NCBI GenBank assembly: GCA_026398535.1
Contig: JAPLSQ010000053.1
Location: 1 to 42,465 of the forward strand
From: Candidatus Sumerlaeota bacterium
GTDB lineage: Bacteria; Sumerlaeota; Sumerlaeia; Sumerlaeales; Sumerlaeaceae
Length of the DNA: 42,465 nt
Reading direction: 5' to 3'
Below, one piece after another: positions 33,658 to 41,959 of the stretch (position 1 is the first letter of the stretch; each line of letters begins with the position of its first letter). Below the pieces are notes generated by a model. It had not been told where the DNA came from. It ran no database searches and saw only the letters and a program-made list of their open reading frames with translations. The position numbers and the translations under genes are program-made.

Positions 33658-33959
33658 GAATTCGCCGTTGTTGCCATGCTTGATGCATTCTACCCGATTG
33701 CGGCGCAAACCATCAGGCGCGCGGCAACTCTTGCTTGGGGGCAGTTGCGCCCAATCGCCGGAAACATAGAAACGATAAATGTTTGGCGATGAATTTAGAG
33801 AAAAAAAGCTCCACAACAGGGTATTTTACCTGTTGACGCGAAAGTACACAAACGAGCCAATTGAGTGTCATGGCGCATCGGGAAGCATCATGATGAGAGC
33901 GCAAGCCGCGAAGCGCGGCGAGGTTCAACGCCGCGCGTTAGCCAACAATCATCAGCTAA
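33658..33959. other. 302-bp intergenic region with GC-rich hairpin
   Basis: This gap separates the divergently transcribed glycosidase and SGNH-hydrolase genes. It contains a perfect 8-bp inverted repeat GCGCGGCG/CGCCGCGC (33913-33920 and 33929-33936; loop AGGTTCAA), preceded by CCGCGAAGCGCGG. CCATCAGGCGCGCG near 33707 matches the end of 24-bp copy 1 and its flank, probably by chance. Promoters for both genes should lie here, but I see no convincing -10/-35 pair. Short frames in it look non-coding. Confidence 0.5.
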
Positions 33960-35027
33960 ATGAAAGAGCTGGAGACTTTGACATCACCATCGGAACGAAA
34001 GTACTGGTTTCACCGCTATCCCAAATTGACTCTATCGATCTTTACCCTTTTCGGATGCTTGGTAATAATCATCTTGGCAGAGCTTTCGGCACGGGCGTTC
34101 TTTCCCCAATGGGCACCTACTACAGAAGAGCGAGTAAAGTTGTGGGTCTACGATGAACTGTTGGGATGGGCGCATACGCCGAATCAGCGCGCACGTTTCA
34201 ATCATCAAGATTTTTCAGTGGAGGTTGTCATTAACTCCCAAGGAATGCGCGATAGCGAATACTCCTTGGAACGAACCGAAAAAAGAAGAATGCTTGTTCT
34301 CGGTGATTCATTTGGATGGGGATTTGGTGTAGAGCTTCACGAACGGTTTAGTGAGATTCTGGAGAATATTCATCCTGATTGGGAAATCATCAATGCGTCT
34401 GTGAGCGGATATGGTACTGATCAGGAATTCCTGTTTTTGAAAGAGAAAGGGATAGTCTTAAAACCTGATGTGGTATTACTTCTATTCTGTGAAAATGATT
34501 TTGAGAGCAATGTTCGTGCTGAGGACAATTGGTATTTCAAGCCTTATTTCGTCATTGAAAGCGGACAGCTAAAGTTACATAATGTGCCTGTCCCGAAGGC
34601 AACCATCCATCATCAGCAAATTGAAAGGTTCTTTCTCGGAAGAACCTATCTTGGACAGGCACTCTTTTATTGTATTAAGGATAGGCTGAACAGTAACAAT
34701 GGTTCAGGGGACGATCAAAGAATGGATAATGTGACTTACCTCTTGCTAACAAGCATGAATGAATTATGCAAGAAAAGCGGTTCCGTATTCATGCTTGTTA
34801 GCGTTCCAACGAATAATCTGAGGAATAGGACATTCTTGCAGAAGCTTGCTAAAGAAGAGAAGATTGCATATCTTCCACTCGACACACAATTTGAATCTAC
34901 CGTAACCAGCACAACCTTTCCCCATGACTCACATTGGAACGCAAAAGGTCATGAAATCGCAGCCAACGCAATCGACGCATTTCTTTTGAAGTCAGGTGTG
35001 TTCGACGCGTCCAAGTCGGAACGGTAG
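33960..35027 (+). CDS. SGNH/GDSL-type hydrolase, membrane-anchored, AT-rich
   Basis: 355 residues. An N-terminal anchor (LTLSIFTLFGCLVIIILAELSARAFF, about 23-48) is followed by an extracytoplasmic SGNH domain: VLGDSFGWGFGVE (block I Ser), INASVSGYGTDQE (Gly block), LLLFCENDFESN (in the Asn position) and DSHWNAKGHEIAA (block V Asp-x-x-His). Such proteins deacetylate or transfer acyl groups on polysaccharides. The gene is visibly AT-rich (the 60 bases 34441-34500 have only 19 G+C) beside GC-rich neighbours, which suggests recent horizontal acquisition. It stands alone with divergent and convergent neighbours, and stops at TAG. Confidence 0.82.
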   Translation: MKELETLTSPSERKYWFHRYPKLTLSIFTLFGCLVIIILAELSARAFFPQWAPTTEERVKLWVYDELLGWAHTPNQRARFNHQDFSVEVVINSQGMRDSEYSLERTEKRRMLVLGDSFGWGFGVELHERFSEILENIHPDWEIINASVSGYGTDQEFLFLKEKGIVLKPDVVLLLFCENDFESNVRAEDNWYFKPYFVIESGQLKLHNVPVPKATIHHQQIERFFLGRTYLGQALFYCIKDRLNSNNGSGDDQRMDNVTYLLLTSMNELCKKSGSVFMLVSVPTNNLRNRTFLQKLAKEEKIAYLPLDTQFESTVTSTTFPHDSHWNAKGHEIAANAIDAFLLKSGVFDASKSER

Positions 35028-35063
35028 CTTATAAAATCCCGCAACGATGCTGCCTTAATGAGG

Positions 35064-35078
35064 GCCTTTTTCAAAGGC
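35064..35078 (+). terminator. Short hairpin GCCTTT/AAAGGC after SGNH gene
   Basis: A 6-bp stem with a 3-nt loop, 37 nt after the SGNH stop and before the convergent hyuA-like gene end. No T-run follows directly, so termination is only suggested. Confidence 0.35.
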
Positions 35079-35183
35079 ATTCAAATCGAACACTGACTTT
35101 TTTCCTGTTATCTTAACGCTCCGACCAATGCCGACATCGATCCGTCGGGGATGCGCTGCGCTCTATTTGGGTTCAGCGATTGT

Positions 35184-37352
35184 TCACAACTGCATAAGAC
35201 CCGCCACGGGCTCGTCGTCCGCGACGGAGCCCAGTTCAATCTGCATGAGCGACAATATCTGATCGACACTTATCAGGCCCGACAGGTCGAGAATCCGTCC
35301 CCGATAAACCGTGAAAAGGCCGGGAAGCTCGCGTCCCGCATCGCCATAGGTGGTGTGCTTTTCAAAGAATTCCTTGAGTTCCGACATCACGGCGCGTTTC
35401 GTGCCGGCAAGGATGTCGCCGTTACGGATTTGCAGGCGGATGATGCCTTCGCGGTCGATGACGCGGTATTGGCATGAGCGTTTTCGCAGCAGTCCGCCGA
35501 GTTTGCGCGTCTCGGTTATGGCGCGGCAGATGACAAGCCCCCCAATATCGGCGCAGCGCACGAATTCGCGCACATGCCCCCGCACGCTCTGGCGCACACG
35601 CTGCTCAAGTTCCGTGTCATCGAGCGCGGATTTGCCCAGTTCCCGCGCGCGCAATTCGGTGGCGCCGGTCGCCGAGGCGCGCAAGACATTTTTCCGCGCG
35701 TCGATCTCGATTTGCACTTCGATGGTTCCAGGGTTGGCGCCCATGCGCACAACCGCTTCTTCGGCTTCCTTGCGGATTTTGAGAACATCTGCCTCGGTGG
35801 GATTGATCACGGTCTTTTCGATCGTGTCGCGCACGAGGGCGAGTGCGGCCCCGATGGCGGAAATGACGGCCGAGTTCTCGGTGATTTCAAAGGGCAGTCC
35901 CATTTTTTTTGCGGTGTAGGGAACGATGGCCGCCGCGCCGCCGCCGCCGCCGCTGAGCGTCAGGAGCTGCGGATCAAGCTCATAATCCTCGATCATCTCC
36001 CCGATGACCTTGCTCACCTTGCGCGTTCCGCGGTCGAGGATTTCGTCGGCGACCGCTTCGGGCGCGGCGCGATGCATGAACCGCGCCAGCGCCACAAAAG
36101 CCGCCGCGCAGGCAAGCTTGCTGCCCTCGGCGGCATCGCCCGGCGGAACAAGCCCCAGGAGATTCGCCGCGCACGTCGGGGTAACGGAAAAATATTTGCC
36201 GCCCCCGACAACCCTCATTCTCACGTAATCGCCCGGGTCTTCATGCATAGGCTGAAACGTCTCGGCCTGGATTTGGACGCCCGGCTGCAATCCTTGCTGA
36301 AACGCGGCATAACCAACGTTTGCGATGTGTGCGCTGCGCGGACCAGTATCGGTCACATGGCCGTCATGCACACGCGGCACGCTGCCGCCGGCGATGCCGA
36401 GGGTGCGGACGTCGAGCGTGCGCAGGTAAAGCCGATGGCCGCCCACAGTGGCGCTCTTGACCAGCGACTTGCCGTTTCGGATGGCGCTGATGTCGGTTGA
36501 TGTGCCGCCGACCTCGATGAAGATGCCGTCGGTGATTCGCGCATACATGAGCGCGGCGGCCACGCCGGCGGCTGGGCCGCTGAGCATGGTGAGGATGGGT
36601 CGGCGGCGCATCTGCTCGATGTCCATGATGCCGCCGTCGCTGCGCATGATCATGAGCGGCGCGCTGATGCCCGCCTCGCGCACGCTCAGTTCGGTCATGT
36701 TCGCTGTCTCGAGCATCCGGGGCAGCATCGAGGCATTGATGACGGCTGTCCGCGTGCGCGCGCGCAAACCGTAAAGCTGTGAAATTTCGCACCCCGCCGT
36801 GGCGGGGATGCCTCGCGCGCGGCAGTATTCCGCCACGCGGGTTTCAGACGAAGCGTCCTCGACGCTGAATGCCGCGCTGGCGACGATGACCTGCGCGCCC
36901 TCGCCGATAAGTTCATCCACGGCGCGGCCAATCATCCCGTCCGTCAGACCCTCGGTCACGTCAAGAAATCTGTGGAACGTGTGAAGAAAGCGTCCGGGGG
37001 CAAGTTCGATGCCGCCGATGCGCGTCTGCGCGCGCGCCCTTCCCCGCCCCATGCCCGCCGCCATGCCGACGATGCCGACGGGCGCCACATCGCCCTCCAG
37101 CAGGGCGTTTGTAGCCTGCGTGGTCGAATGGGCGATAAGGATGATTTCATCAGCCGATATTTCACCCTCCTTGAGCAATTTGAACAGCGCCTCGATGATG
37201 CCGGCCGCCACGCCGCGCGGATCGGTGTGCGTGGTGGGAACTTTGACCTTCGCGGCAATCGTGAAATTTGACGCGTCAATCGCCACGGCGTGCGTGAATG
37301 TCCCGCCGACATCGATCCCGACCCTGATTCTGCGCTTTTGTGAGGATGCCAT
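35184..37352 (-). CDS. Hydantoinase/oxoprolinase-family protein (HyuA-like)
   Basis: 722 residues from ATG 37352, which is 2 nt after the ispG stop. It opens with RIRVGIDVGGTFTHAVAID, the phosphate-binding loop of the ASKHA fold in hydantoinase A/oxoprolinase proteins, then STTQATNALLEGDVAPVGIVGM (Hydant_A_N). The main domain has MRSDGGIMDIEQMRRRPILTMLSGPAAGV and FIEVGGTSTDIS. The glycine-rich LSGGGGGAAAIV block follows. The last 190 residues (about 530-722) are extra. These enzymes use ATP to open cyclic amides or carboxylate ketones, usually with a HyuB partner that is absent here. The link with ispG is probably only transcriptional. Confidence 0.85.
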   Translation of the reverse strand: MASSQKRRIRVGIDVGGTFTHAVAIDASNFTIAAKVKVPTTHTDPRGVAAGIIEALFKLLKEGEISADEIILIAHSTTQATNALLEGDVAPVGIVGMAAGMGRGRARAQTRIGGIELAPGRFLHTFHRFLDVTEGLTDGMIGRAVDELIGEGAQVIVASAAFSVEDASSETRVAEYCRARGIPATAGCEISQLYGLRARTRTAVINASMLPRMLETANMTELSVREAGISAPLMIMRSDGGIMDIEQMRRRPILTMLSGPAAGVAAALMYARITDGIFIEVGGTSTDISAIRNGKSLVKSATVGGHRLYLRTLDVRTLGIAGGSVPRVHDGHVTDTGPRSAHIANVGYAAFQQGLQPGVQIQAETFQPMHEDPGDYVRMRVVGGGKYFSVTPTCAANLLGLVPPGDAAEGSKLACAAAFVALARFMHRAAPEAVADEILDRGTRKVSKVIGEMIEDYELDPQLLTLSGGGGGAAAIVPYTAKKMGLPFEITENSAVISAIGAALALVRDTIEKTVINPTEADVLKIRKEAEEAVVRMGANPGTIEVQIEIDARKNVLRASATGATELRARELGKSALDDTELEQRVRQSVRGHVREFVRCADIGGLVICRAITETRKLGGLLRKRSCQYRVIDREGIIRLQIRNGDILAGTKRAVMSELKEFFEKHTTYGDAGRELPGLFTVYRGRILDLSGLISVDQILSLMQIELGSVADDEPVAGLMQL

Positions 37353-37354
37353 CG

Positions 37355-38482
37355 TCAGCAGCCATCTCCCTTGAGTATTGATTCGATCATTTGGTTGACG
37401 TGTTGCGCCACCTCGCCGAAAGGCACAAGCGTCGCGGCGACTTTCCCTTTGCGGAAAATGCGCGCGGTCTTGCCGCTGGCCATAACGCCAATATCCGCTT
37501 CGGCGGCTTCGCCCGGGCCGTTGACACAGCACCCCATGACCGCGACCCTGAGCGGGCGCGTCTCGCGGGCGGTCATCTGTTCGATGTCAAGCGCGATACG
37601 CGCCGTGTCGAAGCCCGGATCTTCACGCCCGCAGGTGGGGCATGCAACCACTTCGACACCATAGCGCCGCAGACCAAGCGCCTGCAGTATCTTGAAACCG
37701 GTGCGAACTTCCCCGATCTTGTCAGCCGTGTCGCGCGCGGCAATGGACACGCGCAACGTGTCGCCTATGCCGTCCAGCAGCAGCGCGCCGATGCCGATGG
37801 ACGATTTGATGTTCGAATTGTCCTTCGTGCCGGCTTCCGTGACGCCGAGGTGAAGGGGATAATCGCAAGCCGCCGCCAGCAGACGATAAGCGCGCACGGT
37901 GAGAGGAACGCTTGAAGACTTCACGCTGATAATGATGCGCGCGAAACCCATGCGCTCGAGAATTTCGATGTTTCGAAGCGCGCTCTCCACGAGCGCTTCC
38001 GCTGGGAATCCGTGCTCTGGCGGCATGAGCATGTTTTCTGCGGCCCGCGCACCATGTTTGATGGCGATGTCGCGTTCGAGCGATCCTCCGTTGACGCCGA
38101 CGCGGACGGGCAGATCAAACTCGTTGGCGCGCGCAATGACGGCGCGGATCCTGTTCTCATCGCCAATGTTGCCCGGATTGATACGTATTTTGTCCACATA
38201 CGGCGCGGCTTCAATGGCGAGTTTGTGATTGAAATGGATGTCGGCCACGAGGGGAATGGCGATGCGGCGGCGGATTTCGGGCAGCGCGGCGGCAGCTTTT
38301 GCCGTGTTGACCGACACGCGCACGATTTCGCATCCCGCTTCGGCCAGCGCGTTGATCTGGTCGATGGTTGCCGCGGCGTCGGCCGTGTCCGTGGCCGTCA
38401 TGCTTTGCACGCGGATGGGGTTGCCGCCGCCGAGCGCCAGCGGACCGACCGGAACCTCGCGCGCCGCGCGCCGGATTGTCAT
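37355..38482 (-). CDS. ispG: 4-hydroxy-3-methylbut-2-enyl diphosphate synthase (GcpE/IspG)
   Basis: 375 residues from ATG 38482, overlapping the upstream TPR gene by 4 nt (ATGA). The TIM-barrel domain opens with GGGNPIRVQSMTATDTADA, then PLVADIHFNHKLAIEAA, KIRINPGNIG and LGVTEAG. The [4Fe-4S] domain has VACPTCGRED and MGCCVNGPGEA, holding the cluster Cys residues and the Glu ligand. It converts MEcPP to HMBPP in the MEP isoprenoid pathway. It is the short bacterial form without the extra middle domain of plant, Chlamydia and some Bacteroidetes proteins. An open frame to 38638 precedes the start and is not coding. Confidence 0.97.
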   Translation of the reverse strand: MTIRRAAREVPVGPLALGGGNPIRVQSMTATDTADAAATIDQINALAEAGCEIVRVSVNTAKAAAALPEIRRRIAIPLVADIHFNHKLAIEAAPYVDKIRINPGNIGDENRIRAVIARANEFDLPVRVGVNGGSLERDIAIKHGARAAENMLMPPEHGFPAEALVESALRNIEILERMGFARIIISVKSSSVPLTVRAYRLLAAACDYPLHLGVTEAGTKDNSNIKSSIGIGALLLDGIGDTLRVSIAARDTADKIGEVRTGFKILQALGLRRYGVEVVACPTCGREDPGFDTARIALDIEQMTARETRPLRVAVMGCCVNGPGEAAEADIGVMASGKTARIFRKGKVAATLVPFGEVAQHVNQMIESILKGDGC

Positions 38483-38805
38483 GAATGCGCATCCGGAAGA
38501 AGGTTGAGGGCGGACCGCAATTCCACAACCGTGTCTGCGGCGCCGCATTTTTCCGCGAGATAAAGCGCGGCTCGATACGCCGCGCCCGCTTCTTTGAACA
38601 ACCGGGTCTGTCCGTATGCCGCGCCCAGCCATCTCCACGCTTCGATGCAGTCGGGCTCGAGTTCCGTGACACGCCTGAAGAGAGTGGCGGCATCCATGTT
38701 GCGCCCCGATTTCATGAGCGCGCAGCCCAGCAGCAGGCGGGCGCGTATGTCGCCGCTGTCGCGGGCGATCTGCTGTTGCAGCAAGTCAATGCGTGAAGTG
38801 TGCAA
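38479..38805 (-). CDS. Small TPR-like protein
   Basis: 108 residues. Two to three TPR-like helix pairs are seen: RARLLLGCALMKSGRNMDAATLFRRVTELEP and IEAWRWLGAAYGQTRLFKEAGAAYRAALYLAEK. It has no signal peptide, so it is probably a cytoplasmic adaptor. ATG is at 38805. The stop overlaps the ispG start by 4 nt, so it is the first gene of a TPR-ispG-hyuA run. The function is unknown. Confidence 0.7.
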   Translation of the reverse strand: MHTSRIDLLQQQIARDSGDIRARLLLGCALMKSGRNMDAATLFRRVTELEPDCIEAWRWLGAAYGQTRLFKEAGAAYRAALYLAEKCGAADTVVELRSALNLLPDAHS

Positions 38806-38891
38806 GAGTTGTGTCTCCTTGCGTCAGACCATTCGATGTTTTGCCGGAGCCGAAAATAAGCGGGCATCCAGCAGTTACAGATTTCAAATAC

Positions 38892-38929
38892 CATATTACC
38901 GGTCAGCGAGTACGCCATCAGGCATATTA
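38892..38929. repeat. 7-bp direct repeat CATATTA flanking a 24-bp element
   Basis: CATATTA occurs at 38892-38898 and 38923-38929, exactly abutting both ends of copy 10 (38899-38922). This is the pattern of a target-site duplication. It is the only copy with a flush duplication. Confidence 0.85.
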
Positions 38930-40032
38930 CGGCAACAATTTGCTGACCGGCTCCCCGTTGTGTTTAAGGAATCAATGATCAGGCGCAGAAATGAAGCGGC
39001 ATCGTCCAATTCGATCCTCTGGAGAAGCACAAACACTGGAAGGGTAAAAATGGCTGCGAAAGGGGCGATCTTCACGGCGTCCTTGGCTGTGGTCACGATG
39101 GCGCCGCAGTTGCGGCCGCGCGCCGCAACCGCCAGCGAATGAATGTCATCTTTGGAGAACGAGTGATGGTCATTGAAAGCGATTTCGTGAACGCGGTCGG
39201 CGAGTTCGCGCAAAGCGCCAAAGAAATTTTCGGGTTGCGCGATTCCCGCAAACGCCAGCAGTTTCCGGCCAAGCAGAGATTCCGCCGGACGGTCCGGCAC
39301 ATCGTTCCGTGCGGCGTTTTCCAAGACATATCGCTCCAGCGGAACGATCGTGTCCGCATGGAATGTTGCGGCAAACTGCGGGATGCGAGGCGCGAATTGA
39401 GCGGCGATGGCGTGATTTTTTACATAAAAGGAGATTGATCCGCGCGCGGCGCCCGGCGGCGGGATTTTCGTGTGAACGATGGCTGCGGCGCGGCGGAGAG
39501 CCGTGAGCGGTTCGCGCAACGGTCCAGCCGGCAGCAGGCGTAGACGGCCAAGATCAGCCGTGGCGTCAATTAGAACGATGTCGGCATCGCGGGCAAGACG
39601 CCAGTGCTGAAAACCGTCGTCGAGAACGATGCAATCGCACAGGCCGGTTTCCGCCACGGCCGCGCAGGCGCGCAGACGGTCGGCGCAGACGGCAACCGGC
39701 ACGCCAGGGAGCGAGCGCGCCAGCAGAACAGGTTCATCGCCGCCCTCGGCGGCGGACGCCAGCGCCTGCCGCCCATCGCTCACGATGACAAGCTGGTCAT
39801 GGGGGGTGGCGCGCTTGTAGCCGCGGCTGACGATGGCCGGGCGGTGGCCCGATACGATCAGCGCGCGCGCCACATATTCGACCATAGGTGTTTTGCCTGT
39901 GCCGCCCACGGTCAGGTTTCCCACGCACACCACGGGCAACGCCGCCGCGCGAGCCTTCATCACACCCGCGCCATAGAGCGAGCGCTTGATCGCCACCGCG
40001 CACGTGTAGATTCCAGCCGCGGGCGTGAGCAA
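38896..40032 (-). CDS. lpxK: Tetraacyldisaccharide 4'-kinase (LpxK)
   Basis: 378 residues. [16 protein letters not shown] is the P-loop typical of LpxK, preceded by a membrane-associated helix ([23 protein letters not shown]). [20 protein letters not shown] and [14 protein letters not shown] are further family blocks. It phosphorylates the lipid A precursor at the 4' position at the inner membrane, which shows the cell makes LPS. The start is TTG at 40032 and weak; the frame is open further up without ATG, so the N terminus may be longer. A 24-bp repeat provides the last eight residues (PDGVLADR), immediately followed by TAA. The conserved fold ends before it, at about residue 355. Confidence 0.93.
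   Translation of the reverse strand: MLTPAAGIYTCAVAIKRSLYGAGVMKARAAALPVVCVGNLTVGGTGKTPMVEYVARALIVSGHRPAIVSRGYKRATPHDQLVIVSDGRQALASAAEGGDEPVLLARSLPGVPVAVCADRLRACAAVAETGLCDCIVLDDGFQHWRLARDADIVLIDATADLGRLRLLPAGPLREPLTALRRAAAIVHTKIPPPGAARGSISFYVKNHAIAAQFAPRIPQFAATFHADTIVPLERYVLENAARNDVPDRPAESLLGRKLLAFAGIAQPENFFGALRELADRVHEIAFNDHHSFSKDDIHSLAVAARGRNCGAIVTTAKDAVKIAPFAAIFTLPVFVLLQRIELDDAASFLRLIIDSLNTTGSRSANCCRNMPDGVLADR
38899..38922 (+). repeat. 24-bp dispersed element, copy 10 (lpxK 3' end)
   Basis: An exact copy that encodes the last eight residues of LpxK (PDGVLADR), with TAA directly after. It is flanked by perfect CATATTA repeats. GCTGACCGG at 38942-38950 is the reverse complement of its first 9 bp. 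Confidence 0.95.
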
Positions 40033-40169
40033 TGCGCTTGTTATGGCGGATATCTTATTGATAGAAACAATGTAATGTCACAAACACCTGACCGCAAACG
40101 AATTTGGCTTCATGGAAAATGTCTGTGAAACCGGGCGCTGATCTGTTCAGCAGAAAACAGGGAACAGTG

Positions 40170-41816
40170 ATGATGACTTCCAGGATGAAGGCGTCGATAC
40201 TGGAATTTGCCGCGGTTGCCGCAGCACTCGGCCTGTTTCTGGCGATTGGATTCTGGCGACTCGGTGCGACAACATTTTTCATGGACGAGGCGACACGCGC
40301 CCATCAAGCCGCGCTGTCGGTTGCGGAACTGCTCGATGCGCTTCGTGACGACATCCATCCGCCGCTTTACATGCTGTTGCTTCACGAGTGGATGCGCTTC
40401 TGGGGCGGCAGCGACACCGCGTTGCGGGCGCTGTCGCTGTTTTTTTCAGCGTTTCATCTCGTCATCGTGTTTGTCACATGGCGGGCGCTGGGTGTTTGTC
40501 TGCCCCAGCGCGCCGCGGCGCTCATCCTTTTGGCGGCCAGTCCGGCGTTTGTCGACTATTCGCGCCTTGCCTTCAGTTGGCCTTTTTTTCACATGCTGGT
40601 TTCAGGAGTTGTGTTGTGCTATGTCCGGTCAGCGAGTACGCCATCAGGCTGGTTGACAATCAGGGGCGGTGTTGCCGTTTTCCTGTGTCTGGTGATCACA
40701 GGCGCCATGGCTCTCTACACGAACTATATAGCCGGAGTGGTGATATTGACTGTGTTCGTGATGTGGATGCTTCAAATCCAATTATGGAAGCGGGTTTCGG
40801 CCGCGCGACCAAGTTCTCCCGCATGGCGATGGCCCATCATCTGGATCAGCGCACTGGCCGGTTTGTTTCTTCCATGGCTGCCCGTGTTCATACGCCAGTG
40901 GAGCCGGTACTGTCTTACGCCCGGCGGCGGGCCGCCACTCGCTGACAGACTGATCGGGATTCTGGTGCGGCTGGGCGCTTGCGGCTTCCAATTCCTTTTC
41001 GGCGACTCGATCAATCCGGCCAATTGGCTTGCGGCGGGCATTGGAATCTCATGCGCGGCATGGCTCACATGGAAAGGCATCGTTTACATGAGGAGCCGTC
41101 TTGCGCCCGGTGCGCGCGACGCAGTCCGGGCTTATATGAGCCTTCAAGGGGCGATGTTCGCCGCGTGCCTTGCCGCCACGAGCCTTGTGCACGGGGGACA
41201 AAACCCGGTCTTTACTCCGGAGCGCATGCTTTTTGCCCTGCCGCCGCTGGCGCTGATCATCGGTTGCGGGCTGGCGGCGGCGGTTCCCACCGACAAAGAA
41301 CGCATGCTTTCGGCGCTTAGGATCGCGGCGGTGGCCATCGGGGTCGCTCTCCTACATCACATGCACAACACGGGCAGCACATTCCTGAACTGGGCATATC
41401 ATACGCATTGGACGGCCTACAGCATGGCGATAGAGGCGGGACTTTACCCGAAGCACGCGGGCGACCGCGCTGTCGTGGCATTCGACAACTACAGTTTTGG
41501 ACGCGCGGGAGAGCGGTATCTGTCGGGGCTGGGTGACGTGGTTCCGATCCTCGATCCGCAATCATGGAAGTTGGCAGCCGGTTTCACGGAAATCACGAGC
41601 GGAACAAAAATACTCATCTGGGTGCAGGCCACGCGCGATGCCTCGCCCGGCCGCGTGATCACGGAGTCGCGCGATCAAGCGGCGGCGGGCGGGCGCGTCG
41701 TCAAAAGCTTTGAATTCCTCTCGGATTCTCCAGCATGGCATCATCTAAAACAGCGTCTGGCGGGGCGGAAAGTGGAAGAGCACAAAATACGGGCGGAAAT
41801 TATTGTCAGGCAATAA
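40170..41816 (+). CDS. GT39-type polyprenyl-phosphate sugar transferase
   Basis: 548 residues from ATG 40170 (AGGGA at 40159-40163, 6 nt spacing); the frame stays open to 40104 but lacks a good start. A multi-spanning membrane protein. The first periplasmic loop has FFMDEATRAHQAALS, with the Asp-Glu pair that marks GT39/ArnT-like enzymes, and DDIHPPLYMLLLHEWM, a family block after it. Nine to eleven helices follow, then a C-terminal extracytoplasmic domain (about 420-548). It likely transfers sugars from polyprenyl phosphate to an envelope acceptor. A 24-bp repeat adds RSASTPSG at residues 153-160, in a loop between two helices. Unlike the others this copy lies in a plus-strand gene. It is divergent from lpxK. 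Confidence 0.83.
   Translation: MMTSRMKASILEFAAVAAALGLFLAIGFWRLGATTFFMDEATRAHQAALSVAELLDALRDDIHPPLYMLLLHEWMRFWGGSDTALRALSLFFSAFHLVIVFVTWRALGVCLPQRAAALILLAASPAFVDYSRLAFSWPFFHMLVSGVVLCYVRSASTPSGWLTIRGGVAVFLCLVITGAMALYTNYIAGVVILTVFVMWMLQIQLWKRVSAARPSSPAWRWPIIWISALAGLFLPWLPVFIRQWSRYCLTPGGGPPLADRLIGILVRLGACGFQFLFGDSINPANWLAAGIGISCAAWLTWKGIVYMRSRLAPGARDAVRAYMSLQGAMFAACLAATSLVHGGQNPVFTPERMLFALPPLALIIGCGLAAAVPTDKERMLSALRIAAVAIGVALLHHMHNTGSTFLNWAYHTHWTAYSMAIEAGLYPKHAGDRAVVAFDNYSFGRAGERYLSGLGDVVPILDPQSWKLAAGFTEITSGTKILIWVQATRDASPGRVITESRDQAAAGGRVVKSFEFLSDSPAWHHLKQRLAGRKVEEHKIRAEIIVRQ
40625..40648 (+). repeat. 24-bp dispersed element, copy 11 (inside GT39-type gene)
   Basis: An exact copy, here read on its + strand as RSASTPSG in a short loop between membrane helices. 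It shows the insertion is tolerated in a gene on either strand while the element keeps one chromosomal orientation. Confidence 0.95.
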
Positions 41817-41959
41817 TCACAAAAAAAGATAATCCTGGAAGCCTCTGTATCCTCCCCCGCTTGACTGCGGCTTCACAGTGCGATTCGTTGCATTCTTCTT
41901 GAGAATGCGCGGTCAGACGCTTCAGCTTTCTCTTAATTAAAAGCACTACAGGAGCAAAC

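Noticed and set aside
33700..33725. Degenerate copy of the 24-bp element (CCATCAGGCGCGCG)
   Set aside because: Only 8 bp of the element match, the rest being the flank of copy 1; likely chance in GC-rich DNA.
33890..33943. Integron attC-like structure: GC-rich inverted repeat followed by GCGTTAGCC just before an AT-rich gene
   Set aside because: The partner core (GGCTAAC-like) is not found upstream, GTTAGCC deviates from the GTTRRRY core, and no similar site follows the gene.
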